64,000 nucleotides of DNA, taken from Streptomyces sp. ISL-87 (lineage in GTDB: Bacteria; Actinomycetota; Actinomycetes; Streptomycetales; Streptomycetaceae). Under the pieces are notes generated by a model that was not told the DNA's origin, made no database searches, and was given only the letters and a program-made list of their open reading frames with translations. Position numbers and translations under genes: made by a program. Below, piece by piece: positions 24,564 to 33,897 of this stretch; the stretch's first letter is position 1; the number at the start of each line of letters is the position of its first letter. The DNA lies in the NCBI RefSeq assembly GCF_018614095.1, contig NZ_JAGGOY010000007.1, forward strand, positions 1 to 64,000, in the 5' to 3' direction.

Positions 24564-26741
24564 GTGACCAACATTCCGGAGACCGGCCGCACCTCCCGGG
24601 TGCAGATCCGGCTCGTCATCATCCAGGTGCTCGTCTTCTCACTGCTGTTCACCCTCGGCGGGCGCCTGTGGTACCTCCAGATCCGCAACGGCGACGAGTA
24701 CTCCGACGAGGCCAAGAACAACCACGTCCAGCAGGTCGTCCAGCCCGCCGTGCGCGGCTCGATCCTGGACGCCCGCGGAGTCCCGCTCGCGGACAACGAG
24801 ACCCGCCTCGTCGTCTCCGCCAGCCGCACGGCGCTGATGAAGATAAAGGACAAAGGCAAGGGCGTCCTGGCCCGGCTCGCCGTGGTGCTGGACATGAAGC
24901 CGCAGGAGGTCGGGGACAAGGTCCGCATCTGCGACTCCCAGACTCCCAAGCCCTGTTGGAACGGCTCCCCGTACCAGCCCATCCCGGTCACCGCCGAAGC
25001 CACCACCCAGCAGGCCCTGCAGATCCGCGAGCGTCCCGAGGAATTCCCCGGCATCACCGCCGAGCCCACCGCCGTACGCCGCTACCCGGCACCCGCCGGC
25101 GCCAACACCGGCCAGGTGCTCGGCTACCTCTCCCCGGTCACCGACGAGGAGATCACCAAGGCGAAGGACACCAACTCGCCCTTCCTGCGCTCCGACCAGG
25201 TCGGCCGCTTCGGCCTGGAGCGCACCTACGACAAGGAGCTGCGCGGCAAGTCCGGCGTCACCCGCTACGAGGTGGACAACCTCGGCCGGGTCATCGGCCA
25301 GGCCGCCAACGACCCGGCCGTCCCCGGTTCCAACCTCGTCACCAGCATCGACGCCCGCGTCCAGGGCGTGGCCGAGTACGAACTGAACGCGGCCATGGTC
25401 GAGGCGCGCAAGCAGATCGACCGCAACACCGGCGTCCCCTACAAGGCCGACGCCGGCGCCATCGTCGTCCTGGAATCCAAGACCGGCCGCGTCGTGGCGA
25501 TGGCCTCCAATCCGACGTACGACCCGAACGTCTGGGTCGGCGGGATCTCCGGCAAGGACTACGCCAAGCTCACCGCCAAGGAATCCAACGTCCCGCTGAT
25601 GAACCGGGCGATCCAGGGCCAGGCGGCCCCGGGCTCCATCTTCAAGGTCATCCCGACCACGGCAGCGGTGAACGCCGGGTACGAGTTCGACGGCGAATAC
25701 CCCTGCCCCAGCTCGTACTCCATCGGCGGCCAGGTCTTCAAGAACTTCGAATCCCAGGGCCACGGTTCCATCACCCTCGGCCAGGCCCTGGAGGTCTCCT
25801 GCGACACCGTCTTCTACGCCCTGGCCCACCAGCAGTGGCTGAAGGACGGCGCTCTCAAGCCGGTGAAGAACCCGGGAGACATCTTCTTCAAGACCGCCCA
25901 CCTCTTCGGCCTCGGCGCCGAGACCCAAGTGGACCTGCCGGGCGAGGAGAAGGGCCGCGTCCCCGACCGCCAGTGGAAGCAGCGGTTCTGGGCGGCCAAC
26001 AAGGACTCGTGGTGCAAGACCGGCAAGAAGGGCGGCACCTACCTGGAGCTGCTCGCCTACGAGAATTGCCTCGAAGGCAACCTCCTGCGCGCCGGTGACG
26101 CCGTCAACTACTCCATCGGCCAGGGCGACACGCTGGTCACCCCGATCCAGATGGCCACCATCTACGCGGCCATCTGCAACGGCGGCACCATGTGGAACCC
26201 CACCATCGGCAAGGCCGTCATCAGCGCCGACGGCAAGCGGATCGAGGAGATCAAGCCGCAGGCCCACGGCCGGCTGCCCATGGACGAGACCACCAGGCGG
26301 AAGATGGTCGGGGCGCTGGAGGGTGTCGCCACCCGCGGTACCGCCGCCTGGCGCTTCGGCGGCTGGCCGCAGAAGCAGATCCCGATGCACGCCAAGACCG
26401 GCACCGCCGAGGTCTACGGCAAGCAGACGACCTCCTGGTTCGCCACATTCACCGAGGACTACACGATCGTGATGACGATCTCCCAGGGCGGCACCGGCTC
26501 CGGAGCCTCCGGCCCCGCCGTCCGCAACGTCTACAACGCCATCTACGGCCTCGACATGGCCGGCAAGCAGGACGTCAAGAAGGCCCTGCTGCTCAAGCCG
26601 GAGGCGAAACTGCCCACCATCCAGCCCGACGGCTCCATCGACGCCCCCGACGTCAAGCGGTACGTACCCCCGTCCCCGGAGGAATCGGCGCCGCCCGCGC
26701 TCGCCGGTCCGCCCGCACCGCCCGCCGCGCGGCAGGACTGA
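24564..26741 (+). CDS. mrdA: Penicillin-binding protein 2, transpeptidase
   Basis: A 725-residue class B PBP that cross-links peptidoglycan for the MreB-directed machinery. Short cytoplasmic N-terminus, one helix at about 16-34 (LVIIQVLVFSLLFTLGG), a dimerisation domain of about 50-270, then the transpeptidase: SxxK in APGSIFKV, a SxD motif in EVSCDTVFYAL, and KTG in HAKTGTAEVYG. The last 45 residues are Pro/Ala-rich. GTG 24564 start. Its SEDS partner RodA begins eight bases after its stop. Confidence 0.95.
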   Translation: MTNIPETGRTSRVQIRLVIIQVLVFSLLFTLGGRLWYLQIRNGDEYSDEAKNNHVQQVVQPAVRGSILDARGVPLADNETRLVVSASRTALMKIKDKGKGVLARLAVVLDMKPQEVGDKVRICDSQTPKPCWNGSPYQPIPVTAEATTQQALQIRERPEEFPGITAEPTAVRRYPAPAGANTGQVLGYLSPVTDEEITKAKDTNSPFLRSDQVGRFGLERTYDKELRGKSGVTRYEVDNLGRVIGQAANDPAVPGSNLVTSIDARVQGVAEYELNAAMVEARKQIDRNTGVPYKADAGAIVVLESKTGRVVAMASNPTYDPNVWVGGISGKDYAKLTAKESNVPLMNRAIQGQAAPGSIFKVIPTTAAVNAGYEFDGEYPCPSSYSIGGQVFKNFESQGHGSITLGQALEVSCDTVFYALAHQQWLKDGALKPVKNPGDIFFKTAHLFGLGAETQVDLPGEEKGRVPDRQWKQRFWAANKDSWCKTGKKGGTYLELLAYENCLEGNLLRAGDAVNYSIGQGDTLVTPIQMATIYAAICNGGTMWNPTIGKAVISADGKRIEEIKPQAHGRLPMDETTRRKMVGALEGVATRGTAAWRFGGWPQKQIPMHAKTGTAEVYGKQTTSWFATFTEDYTIVMTISQGGTGSGASGPAVRNVYNAIYGLDMAGKQDVKKALLLKPEAKLPTIQPDGSIDAPDVKRYVPPSPEESAPPALAGPPAPPAARQD

Positions 26742-26748
26742 TGCACTG

Positions 26749-27948
26749 ATGCAGACCGCGAACAAATTCTCCGTATCCCGCTACACCCCCCAGCGCGGGC
26801 CCATCGCCAGGCTCACCTCCCGCGACTCGGTGGTGCGCCGGCTCGACTGGCCGATATTGCTGTCCGCGCTCGCGCTGTCCGGCATCGGCTGCCTGCTGGT
26901 GTGGTCGGCGACCCGCAACCGGACCTCCCTGAACCAGGGCGACCCGTACTACTTCCTGTTCCGGCACGCCATGAACACCGGCATCGGCCTGGTGCTGATG
27001 ATCGGCACCATCTGGCTCGGCCACCGCACCCTGCGCGGTGCGGTGCCGATCCTGTACGGGCTCTCGCTCCTGCTGATCCTGGCCGTGCTCACCCCGCTCG
27101 GCGCCACCATCAACGGCGCCCACGCGTGGATCGTGATCGGCGGCGGATTCTCGCTCCAGCCCTCCGAGTTCGTGAAGATCACGATCATCCTGGGCATGGC
27201 CATGCTGCTGGCGGCCCGGGTGGACGCGGGCGACCTCACCCACCCCGACCACCGCACCGTGGTCAAGGCGCTGTGCCTGGCGGCCGCCCCGATGGGCATC
27301 GTCATGCTGATGCCCGACCTCGGCTCCGTCATGGTCATGGTCATCATCGTGCTCGGCGTACTGCTGGCCTCCGGCGCCTCCAACCGCTGGGTGCTCGGAC
27401 TGCTGGGCTCGGGCGCGGGCGGCGCCATCCTGATCTGGCAGCTCGGCATCCTCGACGAGTACCAGATCAACCGGTTCGCGGCCTTCGCCAACCCCGAACT
27501 CGACCCGGCCGGCGTCGGCTACAACACCAATCAGGCGCGCATCGCGATCGGTTCCGGCGGACTGACCGGTTCCGGGCTCTTCAAGGGCTCGCAGACCACC
27601 GGCCAGTTCGTGCCGGAGCAGCAGACCGACTTCGTCTTCACGGTCGCGGGGGAGGAGCTGGGCTTCGTTGGGGCCGGGCTGATCCTCGTACTGCTAGGCG
27701 TGGTGCTGTGGCGGGCCTGCATGATCGCCCGCGAGACCACCGAGCTGTACGGGACGATCGTGTGCGCCGGGATCATCGCCTGGTTCGCCTTCCAGGCCTT
27801 CGAGAACATCGGGATGACGCTGGGGATCATGCCGGTGGCGGGGCTGCCGCTGCCGTTCGTGTCCTACGGAGGGTCCTCGATGTTCGCGGTCTGGGTGGCC
27901 GTCGGGCTGTTGCAGTCGATCAGGGTGCAACGGCCGATGTCGGCTTAG
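26749..27948 (+). CDS. rodA: SEDS peptidoglycan polymerase RodA (Sfr type)
   Basis: A 399-residue protein with about ten membrane helices. SEDS landmarks are present: LQPSEFVKI, LMPDLGSVMVM, QQTDFVFTVAGEELGF with the essential Asp region, and GLPLPFVSYGGSS. SEDS proteins polymerise glycan strands in pair with a class B PBP, here the PBP2 just upstream. In S. coelicolor the equivalent (sfr) is required for normal spore walls. A perfect palindromic terminator ends the operon. Confidence 0.96.
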   Translation: MQTANKFSVSRYTPQRGPIARLTSRDSVVRRLDWPILLSALALSGIGCLLVWSATRNRTSLNQGDPYYFLFRHAMNTGIGLVLMIGTIWLGHRTLRGAVPILYGLSLLLILAVLTPLGATINGAHAWIVIGGGFSLQPSEFVKITIILGMAMLLAARVDAGDLTHPDHRTVVKALCLAAAPMGIVMLMPDLGSVMVMVIIVLGVLLASGASNRWVLGLLGSGAGGAILIWQLGILDEYQINRFAAFANPELDPAGVGYNTNQARIAIGSGGLTGSGLFKGSQTTGQFVPEQQTDFVFTVAGEELGFVGAGLILVLLGVVLWRACMIARETTELYGTIVCAGIIAWFAFQAFENIGMTLGIMPVAGLPLPFVSYGGSSMFAVWVAVGLLQSIRVQRPMSA

Positions 27949-27968
27949 GGGGTGTCCGCGGACACCCC
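27949..27968 (+). terminator. Terminator after rodA
   Basis: A perfect 20-bp palindrome GGGGTGTCCG/CGGACACCCC immediately after the stop, followed by TT. Confidence 0.75.
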
Positions 27969-28042
27969 TTGGCCGTGACCGATCCACAGTCGATTCGTCG
28001 TTCACCCTGCCTTCGTGATCCGTTCAGGACTAAGTTCGGTCT

Positions 28043-29566
28043 ATGGCGGACACGAAGCGCGAGATCGAGCGGAAATTCGAGTTCACTAAGGCCAAAGCGA
28101 CCCGGCGCGGGGTGCCGGACCTGACGGGCACGGCCGCGATCGCGGCCGTCCTCGACCAGGGCACCGTCGACCTCGACGCCGTCTACTACGACACCCCCGA
28201 CCAGCGGCTCGCCGCCGACGGCCTGACCCTGCGGCGCAGGACCGGCGGCAAGGACGCGGGCTGGCACCTCAAACTGCCCGTCTCCCCGGGCGTCCGCGAC
28301 GAGATCCAGGCCGACCTGAGCGACACCGTCCCGCGCTCCCTCACCGCGCTGCTCCGCTCCCGGATCAGGGACACCGGCCTCCAGCCCCAGGTACGGCTGC
28401 TCTCCTCGCGCCGGATCAGTCACCTCCTCGACGCCGACGGGGCCCTGCTCGCGGAGCTGTCCACCGACACCGTCCGGGCCGAGCGGGAGGAGGCCACCGC
28501 CGGCTGGACCGAGGTCGAGGTGGAACTCGCCGACGGGGTGGACCCCGAGCTGCTCGACGCCGTCGAGAAGACCTTCCGCAAAGCCGGGCTCCGGGTTTCC
28601 GACGCCCCCTCGAAACTCGCCCGGGCACTCGCGGAGACGGACGCCGAGCCGCCGGCCCGCCCCGGGCCCGGCCCCGCCGACGGCACGGCGGGTACGCACG
28701 TCCTCTCGTACCTGCGCGAACAGCGCGACGCCGTGATCGCGCAGGACCCCGCCGTACGCCGGAACCTGCCGGACTCCGTCCACCAGCTGCGGGTCGCCAC
28801 CCGCCGGATGCGCAGCGCCTTCAAGACCTACCGCCGGGTGCTGGACCGGGACGTCACCGACCCGATCGGCGAGGAACTGCGCTGGCTGGCCGGCGAACTC
28901 GGCGTCGACCGAGACCAGGAGGTCCTGATGGAGCGGCTCCAGACCCGGCTCGCCGAGATCCCCGGCACGCTGGCGCTGGGCCCGGTCCGCCGCCGGCTGA
29001 AGGTGTGGAACGCCACCCGCCGTTCCAGCTCCCGGCGGCGCGCCCTCGCCGTACTCGACAGCAAGCGCTACCTCACCCTGCTGGACTCCCTCGACGCCCT
29101 GCTGGCCGGGCCCCCGCTGCTGGAAGCCGCCGCCGACCCCGCCGAGGACGTCCTGCCGAAGGCGGTGCTGCACGACTACGAGCGCCTCGCCGGGCGGGTC
29201 GAGGGCGCGCTGGCCCTGGAGCCGGGCGAGGAGCGCGACCTGGCCATGCACGACGCCCGCAAGGCCGCCAAGCGGGCCCGCTACGCGGCGGAAGCGGCCG
29301 TACCGGCCCTCGGGAAGCCCGCCAAACGCCTGGGCAAGGCCGTGAAGGCGGTCCAGACCCTGCTCGGCGACCACCAGGACAGCGTGGTGGCCCGCGAAGC
29401 CCTGCGCGGCCTCGCCATCCAGGCGCACGGGGCGGACGAGTCGGCCTTCACCTGGGGCGTGCTCTACGCCCGCGAGGAGGCGCTGGCGGAGCGGCGCGAA
29501 CGGGAGCTCGTCGACGTATGGGCGAAGACCTCGGCTCCTGGGCTGAGGGCGCCGCTCGGCGGCTAA
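28043..29566 (+). CDS. CYTH-CHAD domain protein
   Basis: A 507-residue cytosolic protein. The CYTH domain spans about 4-205, opening with EIERKFEF, the ExExK metal/triphosphate signature, with YDTPDQRLAADGLTLRRR following. The CHAD domain spans about 225-490: VHQLRVATRRMRSAFKTYRR and HDARKAAKRARYAAEA, with the conserved His and Arg/Lys that bind polyphosphate. The combination suggests triphosphatase activity targeted to polyphosphate, though the substrate is unproven. The gene stands alone between the mre cluster and the radical SAM genes. Confidence 0.93.
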   Translation: MADTKREIERKFEFTKAKATRRGVPDLTGTAAIAAVLDQGTVDLDAVYYDTPDQRLAADGLTLRRRTGGKDAGWHLKLPVSPGVRDEIQADLSDTVPRSLTALLRSRIRDTGLQPQVRLLSSRRISHLLDADGALLAELSTDTVRAEREEATAGWTEVEVELADGVDPELLDAVEKTFRKAGLRVSDAPSKLARALAETDAEPPARPGPGPADGTAGTHVLSYLREQRDAVIAQDPAVRRNLPDSVHQLRVATRRMRSAFKTYRRVLDRDVTDPIGEELRWLAGELGVDRDQEVLMERLQTRLAEIPGTLALGPVRRRLKVWNATRRSSSRRRALAVLDSKRYLTLLDSLDALLAGPPLLEAAADPAEDVLPKAVLHDYERLAGRVEGALALEPGEERDLAMHDARKAAKRARYAAEAAVPALGKPAKRLGKAVKAVQTLLGDHQDSVVAREALRGLAIQAHGADESAFTWGVLYAREEALAERRERELVDVWAKTSAPGLRAPLGG

Positions 29567-29653
29567 TTAGCCGGTGATCTCGGCGGCGGGGGGCGCCTGA
29601 GCCTCGGGGTACGCTTGAGAGCTGCCCCCTGCCCGCTTCACGAAAGTCGCGTG

Positions 29654-31594
29654 ATGTCCGAGTCGGTCTTCCCACAGCTCGAAGCTCTGCTCCCGCATGT
29701 GCAGAAGCCCATCCAGTACGTCGGTGGTGAGCTCAACTCCACCGTGAAGCCGTGGGAGAGCGCGGACGTCCGCTGGGCGCTCATGTACCCGGACGCGTAC
29801 GAGGTCGGGCTGCCCAACCAGGGCGTCATGATCCTGTACGAGGTGCTCAACGAGCGCGAGGGCGTGCTCGCCGAGCGTACCTACAGCGTGTGGCCGGACC
29901 TCGAAGAGCTCATGCGTGAGCACAAGGTCCCGCAGTTCACCGTCGACAGCCACCGCCCCGTCGGCGACTTCGACGTGTTCGGGCTCTCCTTCTCCACCGA
30001 GCTCGGCTACACCAACATGCTCACGGCGCTGGACCTCGCGGGCATCCCGCTGGAGGCCCGCAACCGTACCGTCGACCACCCGATCGTCCTCGCGGGCGGC
30101 CACGCGGCCTTCAACCCCGAGCCGATCGCGGAGTTCATCGACTGCGCGGTCATCGGCGACGGCGAGCAGGCCGTGCTCGACATGACCGAGATCATCCGCG
30201 CCTGGAAGGCGGAGGGCCGGCCGGGCGGCCGCGAGGAGGTCCTCCTGCGCCTCGCGAAGACCGGCGGCGTCTACGTGCCGGGCTTCTACGACGTCGAGTA
30301 CCTGCCGGACGGCCGCATCGGCCGTGTCGTGCCGAACCGCTCCGGTGTGCCGTGGCGCGTGTCCAAGCACACCGTCATGGACCTCGACGAGTGGCCGTAC
30401 CCCAAGCAGCCGCTGGTCCCGCTCGCCGAGACCGTCCACGAGCGGATGTCCGTCGAGATCTTCCGCGGCTGCACCCGCGGCTGCCGTTTCTGCCAGGCCG
30501 GCATGATCACGCGCCCCGTGCGGGAGCGAAGCATCACCGGCATCGGCGAGATGGTCGAGAAGGGTCTCAAGGCGACGGGCTTCGAGGAGGTCGGCCTCCT
30601 CTCCCTCTCCTCCGCGGACCACACGGAGATCGCGGACATCGCCAAGGGCCTGGCCGACCGCTACGCGGACGACAAGGTGGGCCTGTCCCTGCCCTCCACC
30701 CGCGTGGACGCGTTCAACGTGGACCTGGCCAACGAGCTGACCCGCAACGGCCGTCGCTCGGGCCTGACCTTCGCCCCCGAGGGCGGCTCCGAGCGCATGC
30801 GCAAGGTCATCAACAAGATGGTCTCGGAAGAGGACCTGATCCGCACCGTCGCCACCGCGTACGGCAACGGCTGGCGCCAGGTGAAGCTGTACTTCATGTG
30901 CGGCCTGCCGACCGAGACCGACGAGGACGTCCTCCAGATCGGCGACATGGCGGTCAACGTCATCGCCAAGGGCCGCGAGGTCTCGGGCCAGAACGACATC
31001 CGCTGCACGGTGTCGATCGGCGGCTTCGTCCCCAAGCCGCACACCCCCTTCCAGTGGGCGCCGCAGCTGTCGGCCGAGGAGACGGACGCCCGTCTGACGA
31101 AGCTGCGCGACAAGATCCGCGGCGACAAGAAGTACGGCCGCTCCATCGGCTTCCGCTACCACGACGGCAAGCCGGGCATCGTCGAGGGCCTGCTCTCCCG
31201 CGGCGACCGCCGCATCGGCGACGTCATCCGCGCGGTGTACGAGTCCGGCGGCCGCTTCGACGGCTGGCGCGAGCACTTCTCGTACGACCGCTGGATGCAG
31301 GCAGCGGAGAAGACGCTCCCCGCCTACGGCGTGGACGTGGCCTGGTACACGACGCGTGAGCGCACGTACGAGGAGGTCCTCCCCTGGGACCACCTGGACT
31401 CCGGTCTCGACAAGGACTGGCTCTGGGAGGACTGGCAGGACGCCCTCGACGAGACCGAGGTCGACGACTGCCGCTGGACCCCGTGCTTCGACTGCGGCGT
31501 GTGCCCGCAGCTCGGCCTGGATATTCAGATCGGCCCGACGGGCAAGAAGCTGCTTCCGCTGAGTGTGGTTGGCGGCGGCCCCCAGAAGGCGTGA
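29654..31594 (+). CDS. B12-binding-type radical SAM protein, TIGR03960 family
   Basis: A 646-residue enzyme from ATG 29654 (GTG 29651 is possible). An N-terminal cobalamin-binding-like region (PDAYEVGLPNQGVMILYE) precedes the radical SAM core with the cluster motif RGCTRGCRFCQAG, a C-x3-C-x2-C. The C-terminus has CFDCGVCP, a further Cys cluster. Its partner TIGR03936 gene is often fused to it or adjacent; here they are separated by a membrane-protein gene. Known members sit beside RNase E/G, rplU and rpmA, as here; a role in RNA or ribosome modification is guessed from that context. Confidence 0.92.
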   Translation: MSESVFPQLEALLPHVQKPIQYVGGELNSTVKPWESADVRWALMYPDAYEVGLPNQGVMILYEVLNEREGVLAERTYSVWPDLEELMREHKVPQFTVDSHRPVGDFDVFGLSFSTELGYTNMLTALDLAGIPLEARNRTVDHPIVLAGGHAAFNPEPIAEFIDCAVIGDGEQAVLDMTEIIRAWKAEGRPGGREEVLLRLAKTGGVYVPGFYDVEYLPDGRIGRVVPNRSGVPWRVSKHTVMDLDEWPYPKQPLVPLAETVHERMSVEIFRGCTRGCRFCQAGMITRPVRERSITGIGEMVEKGLKATGFEEVGLLSLSSADHTEIADIAKGLADRYADDKVGLSLPSTRVDAFNVDLANELTRNGRRSGLTFAPEGGSERMRKVINKMVSEEDLIRTVATAYGNGWRQVKLYFMCGLPTETDEDVLQIGDMAVNVIAKGREVSGQNDIRCTVSIGGFVPKPHTPFQWAPQLSAEETDARLTKLRDKIRGDKKYGRSIGFRYHDGKPGIVEGLLSRGDRRIGDVIRAVYESGGRFDGWREHFSYDRWMQAAEKTLPAYGVDVAWYTTRERTYEEVLPWDHLDSGLDKDWLWEDWQDALDETEVDDCRWTPCFDCGVCPQLGLDIQIGPTGKKLLPLSVVGGGPQKA

Positions 31595-31728
31595 CGTAGT
31601 GCGCATGTCCCCTCGTCGGAAGGCGGGGGGACATTCGCGTCTCCGGAGGCCGACGGCGAACTCGTCTCCCCTCGTCACGGGTCGGAGACCGCTGCAACGG
31701 CGGGGGACTTCCGGGTGTCCTTACGGGC

Positions 31729-32631
31729 ATGGAACTCGACAAGCCGCAGCCACCGCAGGGTGAGGGATGCCTCGTGGGGGTCGTGCGGATCCCCGTGAAG
31801 ATCATGGCTGTTCTCGTCATATTGCCCGTACGGGTGGTTTGGGACCTGCTTGTCACCTTCGGGCGGATGCTGAACCGGCGGGTGCTCCGTCCGGTGGGGC
31901 AGGGGCTGCTCTGGTTCTACGCGCGGGCCGTGCGGCCTGTGCTGCGCGGGCTCGGGTGGGTAGCGGCGGCGCTGCTGAAGCTGGTGTTCGTCTGGCCGTG
32001 GGTGGGGCTGTGGCGGTACGTGCTGACGCCTGTCGGACGGGGGCTGGCATGGCTGGGGCGCTGGGCGCACACGTACCTCTTCCGCCCGGTGTGCGAGGCG
32101 GTCGCCTGGCTCCTGCGGTACGTGCTTGTCCCGCTGGCCGAGGGCATTCTCCGGGTCGGCCGTGTGCTGGGGATGGTGCTCACGCCCATAGGGCGCGGTC
32201 TGGCCTGGCTGGGTCGCGGGGTCGCGGCCGTGCTCGCGTGGTCGGCCAGGGCGCTTTTCGTGTGGCCGTGGGTCGGTTTGTGGCGGTACGTCGTCACGCC
32301 GGTCGCGTTCGCCGCGTACCGCTACCTGCTCCGGCCGCTCGGCCTCGGCGTCCTGTGGCTCGCGCGTGAGCTGTACGTGTACGTGCTCACGCCCCTCGGG
32401 CATCTGCTGCTCGGCGCCTGGCGCGTGGCCGGCCGGATCAGCAGGGCCCTCGGGCGCGGAATCCTCTGGCTGTGGCGCGGGCTCGTCGCGCGGCCGGCCG
32501 CGTGGGTCTACCGGCACGTCGCCACCCCCGTCGGGCACGCCGCCCGCGAGGCGTGGCGTACCGCACGCGCCGCGGTGCGGGAGGTGCGGGGTGAGGTGCG
32601 GCGGGTGTTGTTCGGTGCGGCGCAGCGGTAG
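31729..32631 (+). CDS. Repetitive multi-helix membrane protein
   Basis: A 300-residue Trp/Arg/Leu-rich protein built from a loosely repeated unit of about 20-30 residues: PVGQGLLWFYAR, TPVGRGLAWLGR, TPIGRGLAWLGR, RPLGLGVLWLAR, TPLGHLLLGAWR, TPVGHAAREAWR. The segment FVWPWVGLWRYVxTPV occurs twice. Each unit is an amphipathic to hydrophobic helix ending in Arg, so it may lie on or cross the membrane many times; it is very basic. No catalytic residues are visible. Inserted between the two radical-SAM-related genes. No family name is recognised. Confidence 0.7.
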   Translation: MELDKPQPPQGEGCLVGVVRIPVKIMAVLVILPVRVVWDLLVTFGRMLNRRVLRPVGQGLLWFYARAVRPVLRGLGWVAAALLKLVFVWPWVGLWRYVLTPVGRGLAWLGRWAHTYLFRPVCEAVAWLLRYVLVPLAEGILRVGRVLGMVLTPIGRGLAWLGRGVAAVLAWSARALFVWPWVGLWRYVVTPVAFAAYRYLLRPLGLGVLWLARELYVYVLTPLGHLLLGAWRVAGRISRALGRGILWLWRGLVARPAAWVYRHVATPVGHAAREAWRTARAAVREVRGEVRRVLFGAAQR

Positions 32632-32839
32632 GCGGGGGAGGCCGCCGCGGGAACCGGCGAGGTCACGGGCGCGTACTCTGGGTAGTACGACAGCCGCAGG
32701 CAACGCGCCCGCCGAGCCCTCCCCGGAGAGCCCCCTGCCCCAGCGGCAGGGGTGAGCCGACGGGCGCGTATGGCCCGCAGGCCCCACAGACCTCAGGGCG
32801 ACGCGCGAGCCGCGGAGCCCCGCACAAGGAGAAGAACCA

Positions 32840-33661
32840 CTGGGCAAGCGACAGCCCGAAGGCCCGCCCCCCGCACCGGTGGTGCAGCGCATCCGACTGC
32901 GCTACACCAAGCGCGGCCGCCTCCGGTTCACCAGCCACCGAGACTTCCAGCGCGCGTTCGAGCGGGCACTGCGCCGCTCCGAGGTGCCCATGGCGTACTC
33001 GGCGGGCTTCACCCCGCACCCGCGCGTCTCGTACGCGAACGCCGCCCCGACCGGGACCGGCAGCGAGGCCGAGTACCTGGAGATCGCCCTCTCGGAGCCC
33101 CGCGACCCCGCGAAGCTCCGTGATCTGCTCGACGAGTCGATGCCGGTGGGCCTCGATATCGTCGACGCCGTCGAGGCCCGGACGTCCGGGCTCGCCGAGC
33201 GGCTCACCGCCTCCGTGTGGGAGCTGCGCCTGGACGGCGTGGAGCCCGCCGACGCCGAGCGGGCCGTGGCGGCGTTCCTCGCCGCCGAGACCGTGGAGGT
33301 CCAGCGCCGCACCAAGAACGGCATGCGGACCTTCGACACACGGGCCGCTGTAGTCAGTCTGGAGGCGCTTCCTGCTCCGGCTGATAGGCCCCTGGACAAT
33401 GCCTGTGCGATACTGCGGCTGGTTGTTCGGCATTTGACACCTGCCGTGCGACCCGACGACGTCCTGTCCGGTCTCCGAGCTGTGGCCGACCTGGCGCCGC
33501 CGGTCCCCGCAGCGGTGACCAGGCTGGCGCAGGGGCTCTTCGACGAGGAGTCCGGCACGGTGACCGACCCGCTCGCGCCCGACCGCGAGGCTGTCACGGC
33601 CGCCCCACCCACGGCCGCCGTAGCCGCCGACGCGAAGGCGCCGGAAGGTCCCGCCGCGTAG
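32840..33661 (+). CDS. Radical SAM-associated protein, TIGR03936 family, CTG start
   Basis: About 273 residues. The conserved core begins VQRIRLRYTKRGRLRFTSHR and continues with YSAGFTPHPRVSYANAAPTG. Relatives I recall begin MGKRQPEGPP, and here that sequence is present in frame but opens with CTG at 32840; AAGGAG at 32826-32831 is correctly spaced for that CTG, while GTG 32879 has no site. So a CTG start is preferred. The protein is thought to help the TIGR03960 enzyme upstream. The C-terminal 60 residues are Ala/Pro-rich. Confidence 0.85.
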   Translation: MGKRQPEGPPPAPVVQRIRLRYTKRGRLRFTSHRDFQRAFERALRRSEVPMAYSAGFTPHPRVSYANAAPTGTGSEAEYLEIALSEPRDPAKLRDLLDESMPVGLDIVDAVEARTSGLAERLTASVWELRLDGVEPADAERAVAAFLAAETVEVQRRTKNGMRTFDTRAAVVSLEALPAPADRPLDNACAILRLVVRHLTPAVRPDDVLSGLRAVADLAPPVPAAVTRLAQGLFDEESGTVTDPLAPDREAVTAAPPTAAVAADAKAPEGPAA

Positions 33662-33897
33662 GGATCGTCGTTGCAGCGCCGCCCTGGCACTCGGGAGCCA
33701 CCTGGGTCGGGCAGCGCAACTGACCTGAAGACTTCCGCCAGGCCGTACGGACCATACGTACGGAACCGGCGGCCATGGACTACAGCTCCCGTGTGGCGAA
33801 CGCGCCCCGGAGGCCGGTTCCGCGCTCATTACGCGGAGCCGTGCCGGACCGGATGTCAGCCGCGGCGCCCGGGGGCGTGACGGGAGAACCGCCCGCA

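Noticed and set aside
29560..29573. Palindrome CGGCTAATTAGCCG at the CYTH-CHAD stop as an operator
   Set aside because: It includes the stop codon and is too short to separate from chance or a weak terminator.
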